A stretch of 64,000 nt of DNA, taken from the NCBI RefSeq assembly GCF_026210795.1, contig NC_089445.1:3410001-3474000 (forward strand). Direction: 5' to 3'. Origin of the DNA: Rhizophagus irregularis. Lineage: Eukaryota > Glomeromycota > Glomeromycetes > Glomerales > Glomeraceae. Position 1 is the first letter of the stretch, and every line of letters begins with the position of its first letter. The translations under genes and the position numbers were made by a program. Positions 38,094 through 49,682 of the stretch are shown here, one piece after another. Below the pieces are notes generated by a model, which was given only the letters and a program-made list of their open reading frames with translations, was not told the DNA's origin and did no database searches.

Positions 38094-40027
38094 GTAGAGG
38101 TATGCTCCGAATCTGGTCAATCCAGATATCCAGTCATCCATCTGAAATTTGACCAGATTCAGATTGATCCGGATGATTCATCAGATTGACCAGATAGATC
38201 ATCAGATATCTGGTCAATACTTGCTCACCAATTTGACTGAATGGTTGACCAGATATCTGAATAATCTGGTCAATCTGGTGAATCTGATGAATCTGAATTC
38301 AATTTTTTCTACTTAATACTTTTTATTAATATTAATTGACAATTAGAAATTTTTTAATAATAAACATAGTATTTATTTTTACGTTATTACAAATGATTTT
38401 TAACAAATTATTTGACACAATATTTATAAAAAGTTTAAGATTTGGATTGAACCAGTTTGAAGACCCCTAAAGAAAAAAAAAGAAGAGAACATTAAAGACT
38501 ATTCAAAGACTAAAAAAACAAAAAAATCTCCTTCCCAACTTATCTTTATATCCCAACCAAAATCCAGGTCTGGGAAGGCATCCCCTAAAGAAAAGAAGCA
38601 AAAGGAACATTAGTTACGTTCCTAAAGACAAAAAAAACAAAATTACCCTTCCCCAACTTACTTTTATAACCCACGCCAAAATTCAAGTACAGGAAGGCGT
38701 CCCCTAAAAAAAGAAATAAAAGGAATGTTAATTACGTTCCTAAAGACAAGAAAAAACTAAAAATACTCTTCTCCCAACTTACCTTTATAACCCATGCTGA
38801 AATCTGAGTCCAAGAAGGTGTCTCCCTAAAAAAAGAAGCAAAAGGAACGTTAATTACGTTCCTAAAAACAAAAAAACAAAAATACCTTTCCCCCAATTTA
38901 CCTTTATAACCCATGCCAAAATCCAGGTCCAAGAGGCATCCTCCTAAAGAAAAGAAGCAAAAGGAATGTTAATTACGTTTCTAAAGACAAAAAAAAAACA
39001 AAAATGCCTTCCTCTCAATTTACCTTTATAACCCAAATTGAAATCCAAGTCCAAGAAGGTGTCTCCCAAAAAAAGAAGCAAAAGGAACGTCAATTACGTT
39101 CTTAAAGACAAAAAAAAAAAAATACACTTCCCTATTTTACCTTTATAACTCAAGCCGAAATCCAGGTCCAAGAATACGTTTCCCTAAAGAAAAGAAGCAA
39201 AAATGAACGTTAATTACGTTTCTAAAGACAAAAATAAAAAAATACACTTTCCATCTTACCTTTATAATCCAAGCCTGAGATCCAAGTCTGGGAAGGCATC
39301 CTTTTAAAGAAAAGAAGCAAAAGGAACGTTAATGACGTTTCTAAAGACAAAAAAACAAAATACCCTTTCCCAACTTATCTTTATAACCCAAGCCAAAATT
39401 AAAGTTCAAGAAGGCGTTCTCCTAAAAAAAAAGAAGTAAAAGAAACGTTAATTACGTTCCTAAAGACAAGAAAAAATAAAAAAACTCTTCCTCCAACTTA
39501 CCTTTATAACCCAAGCCAAAAAACAAGTTCAGGAAGGCATTCCTCTAAAGAAAAGAAGCAAAAGGAACGTTAATGACGTTTCTAATGACAAAAAAAAATG
39601 AAAATCTCTATTATTAACTTACCTTCATAGCCCAAGTCGAAACCTGAGTTCAGGAAGGCGTTCTCTAAAGAAAAGAAGCAAAAGGAATGTTAATGACATT
39701 CCCAAGATAAAAGAAAAAAGAAATTTATGCTTACCTTTCGAAATTCAAGCCATCCAAGTCATTCTAAAGTCCAAGTCCAAGTTCAAAGTGTTTTTTTTTT
39801 TAGAAAAAAAAAATAATGAAAAAAAATAGTATAAATTTGACCAGATTGGACCAGATTATCTGATCAATCCGGTCAATCTGGTCATCTGTATAACATCCGA
39901 TCAATCTGATATCATCCAACAGATCCATCCAGATTATCCGCAATTCGTTTATTTTTAATCTGAATAATCCATTTTTTGATTGGATCAGATGACGGATTGA
40001 ACGGATTTCACCGGAGCACACCTCTAC
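38094..40027. mobile_element. hAT-like non-autonomous element carrying a minisatellite
   Basis: The ends GTAGAGGTATGCTCCG and, reverse complemented, GTAGAGGTGTGCTCCG match at 15 of 16 positions. Both subterminal regions (38110-38290 and 39835-40000) are packed with atctggtcaat-type motifs, as expected for transposase-binding arrays of hAT elements. No transposase ORF is present, and I could not find an intact 8-bp target duplication. The interior is filled by a 120-bp tandem array. Confidence 0.6.
38465..39790. repeat. About 11 tandem copies of a 120-bp minisatellite
   Basis: The landmark (c)ttccccaacttacctttata recurs near 38531, 38648, 38768, 38888, 39008, 39127, 39246, 39363, 39486 and 39605, giving a period of 117-123 nt. 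Each unit also has the near-palindrome ggaacgttaattacgttcc and agaagcaaaagg. Units differ by several substitutions and by A-tract length. Short minus-strand ORFs in the array are by-products. Confidence 0.85.
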
Positions 40028-40959
40028 TTTATATAACTAAAATTTACCTGAAAACTACATTCAGTCTTTTGAAAGTTGGATTTCGTTAATTTTCAATAAT
40101 TGCCATTTTCTTAGGTTTATATTTTCCTGAATATTCACAGTCAAACTTGTATTTCCTTATTTGTCCATCTCTATTTTTTTCAATGCAAACCTTTTTATTT
40201 TCAAAACTTGTTGTTCACTAGATATATCCACAAATCTTTCAAACTCCTTTCAATTTTCAAACATCAAGTTAGTATCCAAAGAGAGTTTAACATTGCTCAA
40301 AAGTAACTGCACAATAGGTAAATCAAGTGGCTAATTTTAGTTTTTATAAATATCAATATTTGCATCAATACTTTTATGAGAATTATTATTATTATTTATT
40401 TAACTGTTCAAACCTATCTTATTCATATTCTTCAATTAGTTCAATAGATTCTAGAAGGAAAAATCGTTTAGTATTTATTATATTTGATAATTAATACTAT
40501 TAAGTTTGGTCATTTCTTACTAGGATTATTAAAGAAAAAAAGTTTTTTTGATAGATCAAATTCTTCAGAAATATTAATATTATTAATATTGAAAGATGAT
40601 GATGAAAATAGTTCGTTCATGTTAAAAATATTGAAAGAAAAAGGAATTTAATATGATTTTTATTAAAGGAGTGAAATGGATGAGAAAGAAAGCAGTAAAA
40701 AAGATCTAATAGATAAACTATTTGATCAATAATATTTAATTATTTATTGCGCTTTTCAAAATTGTACTACCCCTTGCAGGTCATCTAATAAAAAAGAATA
40801 TGAGATTATGATTACAGGATGATTACTAAACAAAAACTGGACAATTTTGTCTGGTAATTATCCTATAATTGTCCTATAATCATCCTATAATCATCCTATA
40901 ATTATAATCATTCAGTAATTGTCCAGTAATTGTTTAGTAATTGTCCAATAATTGTTCTG
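40028..40959. other. Intergenic with an 11-12-nt degenerate tandem
   Basis: No gene is seen. At 40855-40958 units such as tcctataattg and tccagtaattg are repeated in tandem; the next element inserted at the end of this array. Confidence 0.5.
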
Positions 40960-41716
40960 TAAAGCTCTAAATGGTCTGGATTGATTGATCTGAGTTGAAA
41001 AATTAGTTTATTTTGATTCAATCTGGTTTACATTAAAAAGAGAATCTGGGACCAGACTGGACTGGACCAGTTATTTTGGTCCAGTTCAGTCTAGTCTTAT
41101 AATAAAAAAATGTTGCGCATTTTTTTTATAATAATATATTAAAAAAACATTTTCACAACATTTTTTCATTAAATTAATTAAAAAAATGTTGCAAAAACAT
41201 TTTTCTAATTAAAATTACTTTGAAAAAATGTTTCGCAACATTTTTCATTAAATTATTGTAGAAACATTGTGAAAATGTTTTTCTATAATAATATATTAAA
41301 AAAAAATGTTTTCGCAATATTTTTTCATTAAATTATTATAGAAACGTTGCGAAAACATTTTTTCTATAATAATATATTAAAAAAAAATGTTTTCGCAATG
41401 TTTTTTCATTAAATTAATTTAAAAAAATGTTGCATAAATGTTTTTTCTATAATAATATATTAAAAAAAATGTTTCACACCGTTTTTTTATTTAATAATTA
41501 CAATCGCAACAGGTTTAATATAAATCCATTGCGAAAACGTTTATTTAGTCCAGTCCAGTCCAATCCGTAAAATTTGGTCTGAATTAGATTTATAATCTGA
41601 AATCAGACCAGACTGAACCGAATATTTTGGTTCAGGTTGAAACATCAACCCAGATTTGACCAATCTGAATTTTCAGTCTGGATTGCCAGATTAGGACTGG
41701 ACCGATTAGAGCTTTA
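40960..41716. mobile_element. 757-bp hAT-like non-autonomous element with perfect 8-bp target duplication
   Basis: The ends TAAAGCTCTAAATGGTCTGG and, reverse complemented, TAAAGCTCTAATCGGTCCAG agree over the first 11 bp and beyond. The flanks on both sides read TTGTTCTG (40952-40959 and 41717-41724), an exact 8-bp target duplication typical of hAT elements. Subterminal tggtccagt/actggacca motifs are dense. The core (41105-41540) is a tandem of about 80-nt units, each a hairpin of the type aaaatgttttcgcaacattt. Confidence 0.75.
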
Positions 41717-44700
41717 TTGTTCTGTAATCATAATCATCAAGTAATTATAACGTATACAGAATTCTGAAAACTGTGATAATCAATGTAACACATGGATAAG
41801 TAGCTAGTACAAGCCACCCATGTAATCAAATATTTATCAACCCATTTATAACAACAATTTTTCTTTAATAATAATGAAAATTGAATATTAAAATTTTAAT
41901 CAGCAAATGTTAGTAAATCAAATTATAAATCTAATTTGTAGATTATCTGAAATATCAGTGATATGGTTGCAAATAATAAACATAATGATAAAAATAATGA
42001 TTACAAACTAAATTTCATTTTTTTATATTTACAATAATATAAATAAATGAACTTTTTTTTTTCTATTTAATATAATTAAATTATAAAACAAAAATGATAA
42101 ATTACAAAAAAATCTAGATTTTTTTAATAGATTTTGGATTTAAATTACACCAATTGACCCTTTTTTTTAAAGATTTAGGTTTAATTTTTCTATTAAATTT
42201 TTTTTATGAATACAACCAGTTGTAAAATTGATTAATTAATTAATTTGTCAAATATATAATAATAAAAAGAATCTTTTTTATTGATTTTATTTGTAGTACA
42301 TTATTATAATGGAGTAGAATATTTTTGGATATATATATAATATATGTTATATAAATTTTATGTCTTATAAAGATTGGGATTAACAAACCATTTTAATATG
42401 CAGTTTGGCTGGAAATAATTATTATATGTGAGAAAGATCAAAAGGAATAACTTTTTTTTGTGACAGTTAAAAATAACAATCAAGAAAGATTCACAATTCA
42501 CAGTTTATAATCAAATTATTCCTCCATCAATGATTTCTAATTGAATTATTAATTCGTGATTTACAAGTTAATTGCAAAGGATTTGCCCATACTTGGTTGA
42601 CAGATTATGTAATAAATATTTTTTATATTGGTAACATAATAATGGTAATATGAAAACTTAAATTATCAAATGAACATTCATCCATTCAATATGCTCCAAA
42701 AGGTTCTAATGATAAAATAATATTTAAATTATTAAACAAGCAAAACCAAACAAAATAATATTTAATAAGAGTAATATCATTTTGGTCAGCAAAATTTTAC
42801 TAACTCTTTTATAGGTAAACTGTGTAACATTTATGAACAACTAATACCAAAACCGTTCATCAGGTTATTAGAAACAATTTAATAAGCTTTAAACGCTAAG
42901 CACTTGAGCCAGTTTAAAAGGATCTTGCTACGAAGGTCGTCTATTATATGTATATTTTATATATGTACGAAACTTAGTGTTGTTTAAAACTCTTTTTTTT
43001 TTCGACACTTTTTAGCCTTTTTAACCACACATTTTACACGTTCTATTTATTTACAAAAACATTTTAGAAAACTATTATAATTTATAATAAATTATTATTT
43101 TACTATCCATTTATCTACTACATCAACTGCTTATGGTTTAAATGAAAAATCATGAAAATTAACTAAAATACAAATGTTCTACCCAGAAATACTTAAATTT
43201 TCTATAATGAATAAAAATTAATTATAAAATGTAAAAATTTTAACAATTCAAGAATAACTACAAATCTGCTTGGATAATCGATTAATAAAAGTTGTTTTCT
43301 TGTTAAATTATATCTAAAAATAAAGTCTCTCTAAACTTTTATTGAAATCAAAAAAAAAAAAAAATTTATTAAAAAAATAACCTTAGAAATTCTTTTTCTT
43401 CTCATAAAATTACATATATCTTTGTCGCTAAAACCATATATTCGTCACTTTAAAAGGATCTCAAAGCTTGTTTGTTATGTATGTTAAATAATTGTAAAAA
43501 AGGGAAAGCTACTATCAAATTACTTAATTGGGATAGACGTAAAAAATGAAGTTACGTAAACATAGTTACACAATTCTATTTTTAATGGAATGTGTTTAAA
43601 AAAATAAAATTGCTCGTGAAAAAAAAATAGGATTAATATAAAATGTGACTCAGAAACTCAGGGTTGACTCAGGACTCAGGAACGATCATTTAAAAAGGAA
43701 ACGAATAAACATATAAATCACCCACATCACCTGATTAGGCAAAGTTAACAAAGGTCATTAAAGGTGGTTCAATGTTTCAAATTTTCTCACCTTTTTTTTC
43801 TTAATTTGTAAAGTTCGGATCAATAAATATGTTTAATGATAATCCTAGCAGCCTTACAATAAAATACTCAGCTGTGCGTGTTGCGTGTTCCAATCAGAGT
43901 TGATGAGATGATGTTAATAATAAATAATAATAATAATAATAACAATTCCTCTTAGGAAACGTTTCGCCTTTCAAAAAAAAATGGGTCCAATTTTGGATAA
44001 TTATTCTCTTTAACGCGGGCTTATTATTGTGTTTATTATGGTCATTATGGTCATTATTGAGGTTATTATTAGGTTGTTATTAAGTAGGTTGTTTTATTAT
44101 TCGCGATAAATTTCACAACTTTACTTCAAAACCTTTCAAAACGCATTTTTTTTTTACAAAGACATGAAAAAAGCAGTAACATCCATTGCTAAAAATTTTT
44201 TTGAAAACTAAATTTCATCAATTATTCATATTTTTTATTTTAGTTAAAATATATATAATATATAAAAAATAAATAAAAATAAAAAATATATATCCATTAT
44301 ATTCTTATTCTATTCTATTTTATTAATGTTTATTTATTTATTTATTTTTGATGGCGGTATGAAATTCTCTCATTGTAAAAAAGAAATAAACAAAAAATTT
44401 GCTTGGCTGAAGGTGAATATTATTTTTTTTTTACTCTTTTTGTTTTATAGCTAATAAATAAAAAAGAGGGTTAAAAAAAAACTATCGTCATTATAAAGAA
44501 AAAACCTTTTGTTATTTATTTATGGTTCAGCTGCTCATTTATTTATTCTTGAATTTTACTATATTTGGTAATGTTTGGTTATCAGAATTTTTTTATACTC
44601 ATTTATTATCAAAAAGAAAAAAAAAAATAGTTATGGCGTCTCATTTAAATGATGCCAATTTACCAAATTAAAATTGTATTAATTGAAAAAATCGGAATTT

Positions 44701-44762
44701 TAAAATAACTTAATATATATTAATATGTACATATATATGTTATGTGATATATATATACGATA

Positions 44763-44764
<2 letters not shown>

Positions 44765-44794
<30 letters not shown>
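44765..44794. repeat. (TA)n microsatellite
   Basis: About fifteen TA units lie in tandem. Two overlapping ORFs, one on each strand, start with Tyr-Ile repeats from this run. They are not called as genes. Confidence 0.85.
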
Positions 44795-44797
<3 letters not shown>

Positions 44798-46031
44798 TGT
44801 TGTTTATATAATAATAATAATATACCGGAGTTGCCGAAATTTTTGATTGGCGAAATTTTGTATATAAAATTGTTCGAAAAAAGCAAATCGTTCTTTATCT
44901 GGAATAAAAAGAATCTCTTAAATAGGATGTTTATATTTATTTCATTGATTAAGGAAATTAACCGAAAGATGCTGATGTTATAAAAAAAAAAATGATATAT
45001 TCGTAGAATTTCGTTAAAAAAAAAAAAAAAAGAATAAATATTACTAAAAAAAGTTTTCCAAAATGTTGTTGTCACTTTCAAAAATAACTTTAAATAAATT
45101 ATATAATAGGTTAAATACAGGTAATATTACCTGTAAAATAATTATGTATTTAGGGCGTAACAAGAAATTTTTCTTGTTTATAAAAGTTTATATGCAGAGT
45201 TGCAGATTAACCTCATATTTTTGTTTATAATTAATTCAACATGCTGAATTAATCTCAAAATGGATTGATAGATTAGAAATTACAGATAAGGCAAAAAAAT
45301 TATATGAATTTAAATTAATTTTTCGTAAGTAAATATGTACAGTAAGTAATACATACGCTCATATATAAATGTGTAGATATTTTATTTATATAATATACAT
45401 GTATATACTGTATATTACATATTAGTATAAATAATAGTAACAATAATATTATTATTATTGTCATATATATATAACATATATAACATTTTTTTTTTTAACT
45501 TGTCGGAATTGCAAAATTTTTTTTTTAAAAAAAGCTGTCTCACATTTCACATCGAATAGAATTTTTTTTGACAGATACTTTTTTTGGTTTAGTAATTAAA
45601 ATTTGAAAGGTTTTGAAAGAAAGGTTTCACCAATTTCACCAAATATATTATTTGAACTTATTAATTTAATAAATATTGTTATATTATAATAATAATTTGT
45701 ACAATATATAATATTGGTATTTGAATCACATCGTGACATTACCTTGTGACTTCCTCTTAATTATCAATCTAAAATTTTTTTTTTCTTTTTTGTGCATTTC
45801 AAGTTAAAACTGTATACATTAAAAAAAAAAAAACTGTATAATTCGGTAGTATTATTAATTATTAAACCGGAAAAAAGATTTCTTTTTTTTTTTAGCGCGT
45901 CAAAAATAAATTTTACGACACGCACATTGTTAGATCTAGATTTTGATGAACTCGTGGTGAATGTTATTTTTTTAAATTTTTTTTTCCTTTATGTGAAATA
46001 TTAAACAATTGACAATTTTCGTTGTTCTATA

Positions 46032-46298
46032 ATGGAAACAAGAAAACAAGGAAAAAGGAAAAGGAAAGAATTAAAGAGTTATTTAAAAGTGTCAATAATG
46101 ATTGATAATTCTGCAAAGCATTCATCAGGAAAATATTGCAGTTATAATTATAATGGCTTATTAACCTACAGAGGGTTACAGTATTTCGCACAAGATAAAA
46201 ATGATGAATATCGCAATGTAATCGAAAGAAAACAGGTTTTAAAACAGGTTAACAAATACCGCAGTTTTTTTAAATGTCGATCTAATCTTCTTTTCTAA
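46032..46298 (+). CDS. Hypothetical 88-residue protein, weak
   Basis: The ATG-started ORF has a Lys/Arg-rich N-terminus (RKQGKRKRKELK) and a mixed, protein-like remainder (NGLLTYRGLQYFAQDKNDEY). It lies in a part of copy C absent from copies A and B. The family is unrecognised and it could be an exon or a fragment. Confidence 0.3.
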   Translation: METRKQGKRKRKELKSYLKVSIMIDNSAKHSSGKYCSYNYNGLLTYRGLQYFAQDKNDEYRNVIERKQVLKQVNKYRSFFKCRSNLLF

Positions 46299-46984
46299 TC
46301 CCCCAAAAAAGTGTTTGAAAAAAAATTTTAGCAATGAATGGTCAGATCCTATAAAAGTAGGTTGGCGCATTTAATTCATCATCATCAAATTTATTAAACT
46401 GCATGCAATCTTGCAATCTCAAAGCACCCGGTACAGAAATTATACATTGCATTTTTTAGTGTTCCCAATTAAAGAAATTGTTTTGACTCAGAACTGACCT
46501 AGAATAAAATAATTACCAATTAAAAACTGCTCTAATCGACTTTACCTTGTATAAAAAAAAAATTTTTTTTTTCTTTTTCATTTATATTAAACAACTTAAG
46601 AAAAAAAAATTACTTTAAAAAGAAAAAAAAGTTTTTTTTTTAAAGTTGTTTAATATAATGTAACTTAAATGAAAAAAAAAAATTTAATTTTAATTAAGAT
46701 TGGTGAATAAATAAATAATAAAAAAAAATATTTTATATTATTTTTACTACTTTAGTTAAAAAAAGTGAGAAAACACAAGATCAGAGGGGAAAAAAAAAAA
46801 ATTTTTAATATAAAATGACCCTCTTTGACGTTTAACCCAAATATTTTTTAACAACGAAAAAAAAAATTTTTTTTTAATATAAAAAAACCCTTTAACCCAA
46901 ATACTTTTTAACAACGAAAAAAAAAATTCCTTTTTTTCCTGCTTTGACGAATTTTTTCACCTTGAAAAAAAAAACAAATTTGCA

Positions 46985-47173
46985 ATGAATCAATCTGAAC
47001 GTACTCCATCAAACGTTCCATCTTACGCTAGTCTTACTATTCGAAGACGACGGAATAATCGACGTGTAAGACATGGAATTAGAATTGATACGATCCGTGT
47101 TAGGAGATTACCAACACAAATTACAAACAATCCATCCATAAATCAATTTTTTAACGGATTTTCTTTCCCCTAA
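46985..47173 (+). CDS. Small Arg-rich protein, copy C
   Basis: A 62-codon ORF follows the leader ttcaccttgaaaaaaaaaa. Relative to copies A and B it has one extra Arg codon and lacks three codons (Glu-Arg-His), both in frame. Against copy A I count seven silent codon changes and four amino-acid changes (Val/Thr, Ile/Val, Ile/Arg, Ile/Val). The C-terminal 22 residues are unchanged. This pattern is expected of a protein under constraint. The function is unknown. Confidence 0.6.
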   Translation: MNQSERTPSNVPSYASLTIRRRRNNRRVRHGIRIDTIRVRRLPTQITNNPSINQFFNGFSFP

Positions 47174-47854
47174 AATAAGGGCAAGCATGTTGAAATATTG
47201 ATTCATATTGAATATATTACACTAAGCCATTATGCATTAAATAAGCGTAATTTTATTAATATATGGACAATACAATAATATAATTAACAAAAAAAAAACC
47301 ATCGAAAAATAATTTATCAATAAGTTTAATAAGTTCTTTAAGTTACGCAAGATTTAATAACTATATAAAAAAAAAATTTTTTTAAATTAAATTTAGTGTT
47401 CCGTTTATCTGATCCGGATAAATAAAAATTTCTTGGAATAAATAAATAAATATAATATATATATATAATTTTTTTTTTTTTGAAAATTAAATTAGTAAAA
47501 TTCTTTCTTTCAAATTTTTTTTTAAAAAAAAGACTATTTTTTTTTTACTATGTATCCCAAATATTTCGTTTTTTTTTTTGAAAATTTAATAAAGTTCTTT
47601 CTTTTAAATTTTTTTTTTAAAAAAACTCCTTTAACAAAATTCCCAATAATTCCATTTTTATATAAACGCAAGATTTATTTCTCACCTTGAAGAAAAAAAA
47701 ACAATTTTCGAAACTTCTTTTTTAATGAATTTAATAATATTTTGGGAGAACAAAAATGAGATACTTTAAAAGGCTTTGATTTAAAAAAAACAATTTGATT
47801 TCGTGAAAAATAATTATTTTTTATAAAAAAAATTTTTTTACCTAACGAACACTA

Positions 47855-48032
47855 AATCATCAATATCCAAAAGGTAGTGCTGATGCACACGCTTCGGGTT
47901 CATCATGAATACAAAACTATCGTCCAGGCCGTAACGAATATTTGTATCGTATATGATACAATTTTAGAAAGTTGTGAGACGGGATGTAGTGTGTTTAGTT
48001 CATATGACCCAGAATCTATCATGCATTATCCC
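47855..48032 (+). pseudogene. Astacin relic C, truncated
   Basis: Only the second half of the catalytic domain remains: remnants of the zinc helix (frameshifted, with LRVHHEYKT) and the Met-turn segment SSYDPESIMHYP at 47997-48032. The N-terminal half is deleted, and the sequence after the Met-turn is replaced by helicase sequence in the same open frame. Confidence 0.7.
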
Positions 48033-48334
48033 ATTACACCAATTCGACGTTCCTGGGAAACCAAGACGGTAGCTTGTTCACGTTTGCAAATTCCTCTCAC
48101 ACTCGCATGGGCTATTACTATACATAAAAGCCAAGGACTGACGCTACCAAAAGCTGTTATAGATAGGAATATAATGCTGGTCTCTCATTTGTTGCAATAT
48201 CACGGGTTAGTGCTCTGAAAAACATTTTTTTTAAGCCGTTTTCATTTGAAAGGCTTCACCGAATCGGAAATCATGAGAGAGTAAAAGAAAGAAAGAAAGA
48301 AGAAAAACGACTGCTGGATTATATGATATTGTAA
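48033..48334 (+). pseudogene. C-terminal remnant of a PIF1-type DNA helicase
   Basis: LTLAWAITIHKSQGLTL at about 48098-48148 is the hallmark motif of PIF1/RecD-like superfamily 1 helicases, including those of Helitron transposons. After a frame change near 48160-48187 the C-terminal end follows (FVAISRVSALKNIFF, then FERLHRIGNHERVKER), with a TAA at 48332-48334. The ATPase part is absent, so no active helicase is made. It may be the end of a Helitron or of a cellular PIF1-like multicopy gene. Confidence 0.75.
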
Positions 48335-48727
48335 TTTAACGTTGGACAACTTTTTTGCGTCAATTGTATTAAATTCTCTGGGGGAAAATTTTTTTATCGA
48401 AATAAATCGAAATTTGCAACGTAACATAAATCGGAAATTTGTAACGTTTCACAATGTATTTTAATTGTACGATTTTAACTATATATATTTATTTAGTATT
48501 TTATTGACGATCATGTGATTATTATGCTTCGGACGCTCCAACGGTTCCCGTTTCCTAGAAATAAAAAAATTCACGTGAAGAGTGGGGGCTATTATTTAGA
48601 CGTAAGACTATCGCTATAGGTTAAGATGAAATTTTAAAAAATAGAAAAAAGGAATTAATGAACCAATAAAATATTAATACCTAAATGGTTGGTAAATTTA
48701 TACAGTTACTTACGTTACATTACAATT

Positions 48728-49074
48728 TTACAATTTTGATAATGTAATCGCGGTTTCAAGCTCCCTAACCTTCAGTTCAGCTTGGCTGAGTCTCTGATTG
48801 TAATCGACTTGATTATTTTCAACTAATTTGATACGTTGATCAAAATTATTAATATACAGGTTAATACTTTTCAAATGTTTGAGAGTATCGCGTTGGATCG
48901 TTTCGATTTGAGTGAGTCGAAAGCACTAAATCGTGAGTTAATTGTTGATTGAGGCGCTGCTCGAACGTATTGAAGGTTGAATCAAGAGCCTTTGATAATT
49001 CCTTCAAGTCCTAGAAAAGAACTATATACATTTTTCTAACAAACGACTGTATAACAAGAATCTATATTTACCAT
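48728..49074 (-). pseudogene. Short coiled-coil protein with one-codon first exon, frameshifted
   Basis: On the minus strand ATG at 49074-49072 is followed directly by a donor gtaaat and a 61-nt intron ending ttctag. Exon 2 then reads MDLKELSKALDSTFNTFEQR onward. The frame shifts by one base near 48920-48930, and the second frame continues as a heptad-rich helix (LKSINLYINNFDQRIKLVEN, then NQRLSQAELKVRELETAI) to a TAA. The whole looks like one coiled-coil protein of about 95 residues broken by a single indel. No family is recognised. Confidence 0.45.
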
Positions 49075-49076
49075 TT

Positions 49077-49680
49077 TGACTAAATAGAAGTTTTTTTAAA
49101 AAAAGTCCAACTGATTTTTCGTAAAAGTTATTTTATTTTAAAAAAGAATAAAAAAGATCAATTTATTTTTAAAAATTCATTTTTTTGGTTAAACAAACAA
49201 TTAAAATGGAGTAAAAGTAAATAAATTGATTAGTCTTTGGCTATTTTTAGATTACTTGTTCGTCAAAATAGGAAACTTTCTTAAAAACTTTCTATTCTTT
49301 GACCAAATCAGATCTCATCAATTGAGATGTTTAAGAACGCCTTAAGATTATTTAAACAATTATCAATTAACAAATTAACAATAACGTTTTTATTTTATTT
49401 AAGACATCCCTTCGAAATCATTTGATATCATTTAAATAATAGTCGGTCACTCCTTTGCGACACGAGAAAAAAAATGATTTGTTTAACGGAAATCATTGTT
49501 ATGCCAATTTTTCATATTTAATGTGTTCATTTTATTGCGATACTCATGGCAATTTGTGTATCACGTTATCAGGTAATCAATGACGTATTGTCACGGGTAG
49601 GTAAAAAGATTGAAAAAATTTTTTTTCTGTAATTAGAATTTTTTTTTTTTTAACGAGTTACTCATTCCTAAAAAGCCACA
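49077..49680. other. Intergenic between divergent genes
   Basis: This stretch separates a minus-strand and a plus-strand coding series and probably holds both promoters. I see nothing more specific than A/T runs. Confidence 0.4.
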
Positions 49681-49682
49681 AA

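Larger units (their letters stand above)
41960..48030 (+). repeat. Dispersed repeat, copy C (with insertions and internal deletion)
   Basis: This is collinear with copy B from about 23550. The block ggattaatataaaatgtgactcag lies at 43629, gcttggctgaaggtgaatat at 44401, the small ORF at 46985, and ctcaccttgaagaaaaaa at 47680. Unshared sequence with two small ORFs and a (TA)n run lies between about 44440 and 46740. The astacin part has lost about 370 bp of its N-terminal half: cctaacgaacact at 47842 runs straight into the zinc-site region. Confidence 0.75.

Noticed and set aside
38465-39790. Regular array resembling a CRISPR
   Set aside because: The period is 120 nt with whole-unit similarity and no unique spacers, and the genome is eukaryotic. 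It is a minisatellite.
44740-45081. ORFs on both strands starting with Tyr-Ile repeats
   Set aside because: They are generated by the (TA)n run and poly-A/T tracts, with no protein-like remainder.
45117-45134. Perfect 18-bp palindrome ACAGGTAATATTACCTGT containing TAATATTAC, the nonanucleotide of rolling-circle viral origins
   Set aside because: There is no Rep-like ORF, no GC stem and no iterons around it. A 9-mer of only A/T/C is expected by chance in such AT-rich DNA.
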